64,000 nt of DNA from Rhizomys pruinosus (lineage: Eukaryota; Chordata; Mammalia; Rodentia; Spalacidae). The notes under the pieces were generated by a model. It ran no database searches and was not told the origin of the DNA. It worked only from the letters and a program-made list of their open reading frames with translations. The stretch spans positions 6,488,616 through 6,552,615 of the forward strand of contig VZQC01005680.1 in NCBI GenBank assembly GCA_009823505.1, given 5' to 3'. Each line of letters begins with the position of its first letter. The first letter of the stretch is position 1. Positions 56,589 through 64,000 of this stretch are shown in pieces. A program made the position numbers and the translations under genes.

Positions 56589-57228
56589 AAGCCTAGAAAT
56601 GACACATGTACTGGAAGAATACTAAAACAATGGAGGCAATTTTTAATTGAGGATGAGAGGCACACTGTGGTTCAGTAGTCCTACTAAGTAAAAACAGAAA
56701 TCTTATGCTGTTTGTGCCCCATCACTGTGTACTCTCACTCTGCTCAGCCGTGTTCCCTTTACAGCAGCCTGATGAGAAATAGTGACCCAGCCAGTTTCCA
56801 CAGGTTCTGGACGGATTTGTTAAAGCTATACAATTTGAGTTCACTTCCGGATGGAGTGATTGCTGTTGCTTGGTTTTCCTGTGCTCCTGTGATTGTAGGA
56901 TCTCACCAGCCCCCCTTCAGCTAGACCAGTGCTTCCTAGCTGAGCTGCATCTCCAGCCTGGTTTCTCTGCTTCCCCTGCACTTTAGGGAATGTTTCACGA
57001 GAAAACTTTATACTTGTTATAATCTGTCCTTGGTCCTTTGAGCTAGTTATTATTTCAGTTCATGAAGAAAATTCAGGTTTTTTTGAACAAGAATTAGTCC
57101 TCAGAGGCTTCTCAACTTGTTTCTTAATTCTCACCTTGGCAAACTAGCTGAATATTAGAAGTGTAAATGGGTAATGAAATAACAACAAAGAACAACCAAC
57201 TAGCACCTATGCCCCTACAGACATAAAC

Positions 57229-57230
<2 letters not shown>
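56589..57230. other. Unassigned DNA
   Basis: Nothing recognised apart from a SINE-like scrap (gctgcatctccagcctgg) at 56,943-56,961. Confidence 0.45.
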
Positions 57231-57269
<39 letters not shown>

Positions 57270-57475
57270 AATACAGACACACACATTCAGAGACAAATGC
57301 AGAAACATACACTCACCATACACAGGCATATACCACCCCCTCCACACACATAAGCATACACCCACACATCATACACAGACATATATTACATAACCCCATA
57401 CACAGGCATGTACTGCACACATCATACACAGGCAGATATTACAGACTATACACAGACAAATACCATACACACTGT
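57231..57475. repeat. (CA)n and 27-bp CA-rich minisatellite, block 1
   Basis: (CA)n at 57,237-57,269, then degenerate units of 'catacacaggcatatacca' type to 57,475. Confidence 0.88.
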
Positions 57476-58344
57476 GGAATAGATTAGACTTTCTTTCAAA
57501 TTGACAGAGCCAGTCGCCAAAGTCAAATGAAACCTGAATGGGGGAGTGGGAATTAAGAAAGAATATACACACACCCACCAAAGGGATAGAGCTGGGAGAG
57601 GTGACGAATACTGGAGCCCCAAGGTTAATTTCCAAGACCTTTTATACAAGCAAAAAAAGACTCTTCTGCAAATTTCTCATGAGGTGAAGGTACAGTTAAA
57701 CTTTGTTTACATTCCAAGGACAGTCTCAAGGACTATTGCCTTGCCTTCCAAGGATATTTCCTCAGAACAATTCCTACTGCAAAACAGTGCACATCACATC
57801 TGCTTGTACAGTATTAACCCATGCATGCCAAGAACTGGCTGAAATATCAAAGGTCTTTCAGAGTTTACTATGGTGTTACTCATGCCAGCTCCCCACAGGA
57901 ATGGACTGGCCCTGGCTACCAGGTATCAGAAATTGGATGCCTCTGGACAAAGCACTACTGAATGAGAGGCAGAGCTATGAATCCAGCTAACCCTCCCAAC
58001 CTACCAGCTTGCCTAGGGGGAGGGGCCGTGAACTCACCAGGTGGAGAGTGTTGGTGCTTGGCTCCCTCTCATCCCACTGGCGCCAGTTGTGCAGAACAGC
58101 CCAGGGGACCTGGCCCAGGAGAAACAGGAAGGGAGCACAACAGGGGATTTGTAAGTGAGGATGTCCCCATTCCTCTGCAGGAGAAAAATATTAAACTTGC
58201 TAGTGTCCGCTTAGACAGAAGCTTTTGTTGTTGCTGGGTTTTTTGGGGGGTTTTGTTTGTTTGTTTGTTTTTAGAGACTCTGTTCCTTGGTCCATCTCTC
58301 TGGTCTGAGGAATGGGTGAGGAAGCATGCCATACTCTGGCTGGC
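57476..58344. other. Unassigned insert between two minisatellite blocks
   Basis: Unique-looking sequence with overlapping open frames (57,703-57,990; 57,962-58,348) of unknown kind and a (GTTT)n at 58,252-58,272. It may be an unrecognised element. Confidence 0.4.
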
Positions 58345-58380
58345 ATAGACCACATACACACACCATACACAGGCATATAC

Positions 58381-58412
<32 letters not shown>

Positions 58413-58690
58413 TGCACACCTCATACATAGGCATATACCACACATACCATACACAGGCATATACCACAGACACCATACACAGGCATATAACACACACACA
58501 CACACACACACATGCATACAGACCCCATACACAGGCATATACCACACACACCATACACAGGCATATACCACGCACATACAAACACACACACCATCCATAG
58601 CCATATACCACCCACATGCTATACACAGGTATGTATTGCACATACACCATATACAGGCATATACCACACATAAACACATATGCTCACATA
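58345..58690. repeat. 27-bp CA-rich minisatellite, block 2
   Basis: About ten units around 'accatacacaggcatatacc' separated by (CA)n runs. The long open frames on both strands (for example 58,069-58,677 and 58,200-58,886 minus) are by-products of the repeat. Confidence 0.93.
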
Positions 58691-58820
58691 CACATGGACA
58701 GACACACAGGAACATATACATGTATACAGACACATATGTGCAGCCACACAAAGACATATGAATGTACACACTAACACACATACATACACACTTACATGCA
58801 CATGTACACACACAGTCACC
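58691..58820. repeat. CA-rich degenerate repeat
   Basis: acacata/cacaca-rich continuation without the 27-bp unit. Confidence 0.8.
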
Positions 58821-59312
58821 AAGTCGGCAGCCATGCGGCCTCGCTCCTACACAACACTCACTTTTCTGCTGGATGTGTGACTGCATTTGCTTTGAAGCTC
58901 ACAAGCCACCAGATAACTCACAATAGCTCCTCTAGTCTTCACAAAGCAACCTAGCTTTCGTTTTTCAAAATGAAAATGCTTGGAGAGTCCACATTTAATT
59001 ATTATGGTTTACCCTCCCGTTTCTTCTCAAGATTCAAAATCTTTGTAGCTCAACTAAATTTCCTTTGGGAGCTTTTCATGCCTAGAGATATTAGTAAGGC
59101 ATTGTAAGGACTCATTGCAGACTTCTTTCCCAATTCATATCCCATTTTCACAGTGCTCCTATTGATGCTACCTTCAAAATACACCCCAGACCCTCACATT
59201 ATCGTTCTCTCTGCTGTCCCTGGCCCAGACTTCCATTGTCTTTAACTTGGGCCCATGGGTCACTTTCTAAGGGTCTGCTCTCTTGCCTTCGTGGCTCCAA
59301 TCATATCACCCA
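58821..59312. other. Unassigned DNA
   Basis: Nothing recognised. Confidence 0.5.
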
Positions 59313-59564
59313 TGGCTCGTCCCGTTTATTCCCAGGGTGAGCCACGCAGAAAACATGCGCAGGAAAGTACAGCACACTGATGCATTGTAGAGTATCCAAA
59401 TACAGAGAGAGCTTTATCAAAAAAGAGCTGTCTTATATAGCCAGTGTGACTCAGATCCCAGAGCCAAATCCTAGCCCTTTGCATCACTGCATCCCACCCC
59501 ATGGGTGTGGCCAGGGAGGTCTCATTGGTTAGAATGCTAGTCAAATTAACTTAATTTTCCCACA
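59313..59564 (-). repeat. Element B 3' LTR
   Basis: Minus strand begins TGTGGGAAAATTAAG. TATA-like TATATAA lies at 59,436-59,430. It matches the element A LTR (14,082-14,365) over 'cagcacac.gatgcat' and 'aatacagagag'. Outer (left) end approximate. Confidence 0.7.
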
Positions 59565-59577
59565 TCCCACCCTTTAA
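59565..59577 (-). other. Polypurine tract (element B)
   Basis: Minus strand TTAAAGGGTGGGA directly before the LTR start TGTGGG. Confidence 0.65.
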
Positions 59578-60912
59578 ATTTGATTTTTGTCTGAGAGGCA
59601 GGCGAGCCCACTGGAGAGACTAACAACAAAAAGGAACCTGAGCTATGACTAGCCCGCTGCTCAAGCCTGTCCAGAGTGCCAGGCAAGGGGGCGGGCAGGT
59701 CAGACCTGAGATTTTTTTTTTTTACACTAAGGCCAATTAATATCCAAAAAAACCCAACCATGAAGTGAACCAATTGTCAAGCATAAGCAACGAATGTAAG
59801 TAACATTCATGCAAAACCAATTAGCAAGTATCTATGCCCAAAGTTTGAACCCAAGGTCCCCATAGTCCAATTGGAGAAGCTTGTATGCACAAGCACGTTG
59901 ATCAAATAAAAGTTCAGTTCAGTCCATATTTTTTGAAATCTCAGGAATTACCCCTATCTCCTCAGCCCTTACATTCTACCATGCCCCCTCTTCTGAATCT
60001 GATTCCTGGGCCTCCAGGAACAAGGGACAGAAGTGGGTGAGAAACAAAACAGTCTATTTTTCCTTGAGGTATCACTTTGAACTCCTGTCTGTCCAGGCTT
60101 TTTCCTTCCATGGGTTGGCGGTTTATTTAGGAATTCTTTGTTTAATCCTACTAACAAACAAACAGTGAGATAGGAAAGTCATTTAAATGGCATTGAGCAA
60201 CATGACAAGTTACTCCTGTGGGCACAGATACAAATATTTAGATGGCATATTAGTCTAGGTACTATGGCTTTCTCATACTGTTTTTAATTACTAAAAGTTT
60301 AATACCAGCCATATGTTATTCCTCCAAAGGAGAGGGCTAATAGAAAATTAGATTTGGGGTAACTTTGGCTGCCACTAACTGTACAGGGTCTTCCAGGCAG
60401 GTGTGGAATAGTAATGAATCTTGGTTGACTCAATGAGACCAATATTTTTTTTTTCCAGTGGCTTTTGGCAATGCTATCTGGCATTTCAGGGGCTTACTGT
60501 ATACTTGCAAGTGTGGTCTCTATGTCCTTTCTGTTCTCTCACCAGGTCTTCCACAGCAGGGTCTTAATGCCCACTGGTGTGTACCCCAAATTCTAGGTGA
60601 ATGGCCCCCAGCCAAACTCCTTGGCAGAATGACCCATTGCTGGTACTAAAGCTTTCTTTTATTAACACATTTTGCTTAACTATAAAACCTTTAACGATTT
60701 TACAATATTGTCTAGCTCCGAATAAAATTTTCTTTTACAGTTCTTATGCCCATTAGTTAATTAAAGTGTGGCTATGTATGCCCCATGAGAAATTGTTATC
60801 ATATCAGTTGGTTGTTTTGTAATAAGGAACAATTAATTCCATTACCATCATAATTTGTTTTCTTTTTCAATAAAAAGGAGAGGTAAAGTTTTTTTTATAT
60901 ATATATAAACTT

Positions 60913-61134
60913 GGGGGCTGGAGAGATGGCCTAGCGGTTAAGAGTGCTGACTGCTCTTGCAAAGGACCCAGGTTCGATCCCCAGCACCCACATGGCAGCT
61001 GAGAACTCTCCATAACTCCAATTCCAGGAGAACTCCAGTTCCAGGGGAATCTAATGCCCTCTTCTGACCTCCGCGGCATTGCACGACATGGGTGCACAAA
61101 CCTGCATGCAGACAGTACATTCATACACATAAAA

Positions 61135-61186
<52 letters not shown>

Positions 61187-61206
61187 AAATAAATAAAATT
61201 AAAAAA
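60913..61206 (+). mobile_element. B2 SINE with (AAAT)n tail
   Basis: Near-consensus B2. The tail is a long (AAAT)n at 61,132-61,197. Target duplication ataaactt at 60,905-60,912 and 61,207-61,214. Confidence 0.95.
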
Positions 61207-61261
61207 ATAAACTTAATAGCACCTGGAAAATAAACTTCATTAGGACATATTATAAACAGTT

Positions 61262-61494
61262 GTTTTATTTATTTATTTATTTATTTTATTTATTTTTGTT
61301 TTTTTTGAAACAGGGTCTCCCTGTAGTTTTTGCTGTCCTGGAACTCACTCTGTAGACCAGGCTGGCCTCGAACTCACAGAGATCCGTGTGCCTCTGCCTC
61401 CCAAGTACTAGGATTAAAGGCGTGCGCCACCACGCCCGGCATTTATTTATTTCTGTATGTGTATCAATGTACTGTCTGCATGCAAGTTTGTGCA
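61262..61494 (-). mobile_element. B2-B1 composite SINE, 5'-truncated
   Basis: Read on the minus strand: the last 54 or so bases of a B2 (61,494-61,441), then without a break a complete B1 (61,440 to about 61,295) and an (AAAT)n-rich tail. The junction aaataaataaat|GCCGGG is the same as in the copy at 63,217-63,621. Confidence 0.85.
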
Positions 61495-62044
61495 GACATT
61501 AATGAATTAAATCTGGGAACCCTCAGGTGATGGTGAAGGAGGACCCAGATTGTTTTTAACGAACTCATATCCCCAAAGACCCAAAACTTTATTAATACCT
61601 TAATACTATAAAAACCTGTTTGCATCTTTATTTCAGGCGTTGAAGGGGTATAACTAGTGGATGGTAGTGTATACCCACTAAGATGTCCAATAAAACTTTT
61701 TTATTATTTCTACTAGACGATCAACCCATAACCTTTGTTGAAATTGAACTATGTGTTGGCTGTTTAATTATAAACCTATGTCTGAGCGGGAAGGGCCGGA
61801 TTCCAACTCAGAGGCAGTTCTTTACTGGTTTTATAGCTGTTAACATTAAAAATATATTTAGAACATAAGCACACACCCCCATACACATGTGTGCACACAC
61901 ACATACATAATAAAGAAAAGATTGTTAAGTTGACCTGTAAGAGAAGTCATATTATTGTTTAATGTTCAGTGAGAAACACACAAAATTATTTTTATAATTT
62001 GTCGTAGGGTTATTTTAGAATAAATGTCCTAGTAACACAAAAAA

Positions 62045-62700
62045 CAGCTGAGATCCATATGCCATCCCTTAGGCCCATTCCCAACCACATGGCTCTAATT
62101 AACTATCCCTAATGTCTATTCCTATTCTTTTTCCTACCCAGTTCCTTCTGGTTAACTATCCCTAGGCTGCCCCTAAGTGAATTTTAACTGTCCCTGTCCT
62201 ATTTATAGAGCCAAAGGTCAGGAAGGGTGCCCAAAAGTAGATAGGTCACAGTCCTTTGTAGTCTTGGACTGTTTTATCTTTATTAGGCAGGGCCTGGGCT
62301 TGGAGATCTAAAGATGGCACCTACCACCCTTCTCTTCTGGTCAAAAGCCTACCTCATCTCAGGCAGCTGATGCAACTTCCCTTCCTGATGAGAACACAAC
62401 CTAAGACCATATATGGTTACATTCCAGCTTCATGACGAACACTAAAGACCCACTTTGTCCCCTCCCACTGCATCAGGTTTGCCCTTACAAGTACACGCCT
62501 TGTCTCACCATCATTACCTCATCTTCCTCTCCCCAGAACTTATAAAAGCCCTCATCCCCAGCCCGAGTGTGCAGCTCCCCTGGCCACCCTCTCTGAGACC
62601 AGTGGACCCACCCAGAAGCATGTTCTAATAAACCTCCTTTTATACTTTGTTAATCTGGTTTGATCTGGCCTGTTTTGTGACGGGGGAAAAAAGTCTTTCA
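62045..62700 (+). repeat. Probable solo LTR, unknown family
   Basis: Promoter-like cttataaaagccc at 62,538-62,550 and polyadenylation signal aataaa at 62,625-62,630 with a downstream T/G-rich stretch are laid out as in an ERV LTR. It interrupts the match of element B to element A. I could not fix the ends or find a clear target duplication. Confidence 0.5.
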
Positions 62701-63010
62701 ATCTTGTCTTATTATTAAGGACTGTTTGAATAATAAGAATTATCAATAACAATAATCATAAATTATAATAATAACCATAATAACTATAACAATTATCATA
62801 AGTTGTTAATAATTATTATTTATAACTATTATTAGTCACAATTATTATCATTAAACATAATTATCATCAATAATAATCATTAATAATAATTGTCAACAGT
62901 TTATCATTAGACTGAATTATTATTATCAGCAATTATAATCAATAATAGCAATAATTATAACTATCAAAACAATTACCAATAAACAATAATTTATCGTTAA
63001 ACTGAATTTG
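62700..63010. repeat. AAT/ATT-rich low-complexity tract
   Basis: About 300 bases built from aat, att, ata triplets with many short inverted repeats; almost no G or C. Not recognised in element A. Confidence 0.8.
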
Positions 63011-63216
63011 ATACATACTAAAATTTATATAAACCCGATTAAAAATTGTTAACAACAAAAGGTAAAAAACAGTTTATATGAGTTGAATCTATTTATCTTT
63101 GTTTACAGTTGACTCCTAACTAGGCCTGTAGGGTTATAAGGAATTAAAAGCAGGAACATGCATTCACTCAGACATACACACAGTTTAAAGGTGGGCTTAA
63201 AAAGAAACATAAAAGT

Positions 63217-63621
63217 GGGGCTGGAGAGATGGCTTAGCGGTTAAGAGTGCCGACCGCTCTTACAGAGGACCCGAGTTCCATCCCCAGCACTCACATGGCA
63301 GCCGAGAACCGTCTGAAACTCCAATTCCAGGAGAACTCCAGTTCCAGGGGACACCCTCTTCTGACCTCCGCAGCATTGCAGGACATGGGTGCACAAACTT
63401 GCATGCAGACAGTACATTGATACACATACAGAAATAAATAAATGCCGGGTGTGGTGGTGCACGCCTTTAATCCTAGCACTTGGGAGGCAGAGGCGCACAG
63501 ATCTCTGTGAGTTCGAGGCCAGCCTGGTCTACAAAGTGAGTTCCAGGACAGCCAGAGCTACAGGGAAACTCTGTCTCAAAAAGACCAAAAAAAAAAAAAA
63601 CAAAAAAAAAAAACAAAAAAA
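63217..63621 (+). mobile_element. B2-B1 composite SINE, full length
   Basis: Complete B2 (63,217 to about 63,442) running straight into a complete B1 (63,443 to about 63,581) and an A-rich tail. One perfect 12-bp target duplication, aaacataaaagt at 63,205-63,216 and 63,622-63,633, encloses the pair, and no duplication separates them. Confidence 0.9.
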
Positions 63622-63948
63622 AAACATAAAAGTTAATTTTTTTTATTTAAATTGAACCAAAATATTAATTTATGCTGTTAAAGAGGCTTTTTACTAATAG
63701 TTATTAAAAAACAATTTATTGGAGCAAGTGTCTTTTGTTAGAACCTCAGAGCCTGTAAACCCCTATAGAAATCCATCTGTTTTTGTCTCCAAAATGCTGA
63801 AATTAAGACTGTGTTACTTTAAGTCAAATTCTAAAAGACAGTTTCAATTAAATTTAGGCATGATTTAGATTTAAATTAGGCATGATTTATATAAATTGAT
63901 ATTAGGACACCATGTGCTCAGTTCTGCGGCTGGTATGCACACAGCAGG

Positions 63949-63964
63949 CCGGCAGGTGGCGCCA
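63949..63964 (+). promoter_or_regulatory. CTCF-like motif in element B
   Basis: ccggcaggtggcgcca fits the core of the vertebrate CTCF site (CC..CAGG.GGCGC). The aligned position in element A (12,339-12,353) reads aaccaggtggtgtca, a version decayed at CpG. Motif match by eye only. Confidence 0.4.
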
Positions 63965-64000
63965 GAGCACAAGCTACGAGTAATCAGGAATTCTGTGGGG

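Larger units (their letters stand above)
59313..64000 (-). mobile_element. ERV element B: second copy of the element A family, cut by window end
   Basis: Minus-strand provirus relic. The 3' LTR is at the left, followed by a polypurine tract and AT-rich internal sequence that matches element A in order (59,940-60,800 with 5,006-6,110; 61,690-61,760 with about 11,180-11,240; 63,000-63,180 with 11,330-11,830; 63,630-64,000 with 12,030-12,390). Broken frames only; two short minus frames near 59,969-60,157 and 5,011-5,223 correspond to each other and may be a shared coding remnant. SINEs, a separate LTR and an AT-rich tract interrupt it. The 5' end lies beyond the window. Confidence 0.7.

Noticed and set aside
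58069..58886. Long cysteine/valine/tyrosine-rich frames on the minus strand
   Set aside because: By-products of (CA)n and the 27-bp minisatellite.

Overview
The window is nuclear DNA from a myodont rodent, and I found no host protein-coding exon, rRNA or tRNA gene in it. The evidence is the repeat content: many B1 SINEs (7SL-derived), tRNA-derived B2 SINEs with A and B boxes, a B4-like SINE, rodent-style L1 3' ends with a G-rich 3'UTR, a MaLR (ORR1-like) provirus and MT2/ERVL-type LTRs. B1+B2 together indicate a mouse/hamster/mole-rat/jerboa-type rodent. The B2 form has a long internal 'CCAGGAG..CCAGGGG' segment and does not look like the standard mouse or hamster consensus I know, so I do not name a species. 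Practically all long open frames are pieces of transposons, simple repeats or chance. || Layout: 0-5 kb holds L1 3' ends, B1s, one B2 and old L1. 5-14.4 kb is one minus-strand, AT-rich, tRNA-Lys-primed endogenous retrovirus relic (element A), invaded by a complete MaLR provirus (itself containing a B2 and an ERVL-type LTR) and by several SINEs. 14.4-24.7 kb holds old SINEs, a MaLR internal fragment and a minus-strand L1. 24.7-30.9 kb is a dense nest: a plus-strand L1 interrupted by a younger 5'-inverted L1 and by a B2-in-B2-plus-B1 cluster, then a gammaretrovirus-type solo LTR carrying another L1. 31-44.6 kb is mostly quiet, with SINEs, an ERVL-type solo LTR, microsatellites and a 21-bp minisatellite. 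|| 44,681-51,298 is the most informative element: a minus-strand provirus with matching 442-bp LTRs, tRNA-Lys-like primer site, a complete gag frame, protease in the -1 frame behind a TTTAAAC slip site, pol in the next -1 frame (RT split by two stops; RNase H and integrase whole), and an env relic with a gammaretrovirus/type-D-style transmembrane subunit. There is no room for the dUTPase that sits between nucleocapsid and protease in the classical betaretroviruses. || 51-59 kb is quiet DNA with SINEs, a short L1 and CA-rich minisatellites. 59.3-64 kb is a second copy (element B) of the same ERV family as element A, cut by the window end. Inside element B lie two oppositely oriented copies of a B2-B1 composite SINE that share the same junction to the base, the best candidate in the window for an undescribed mobile unit.
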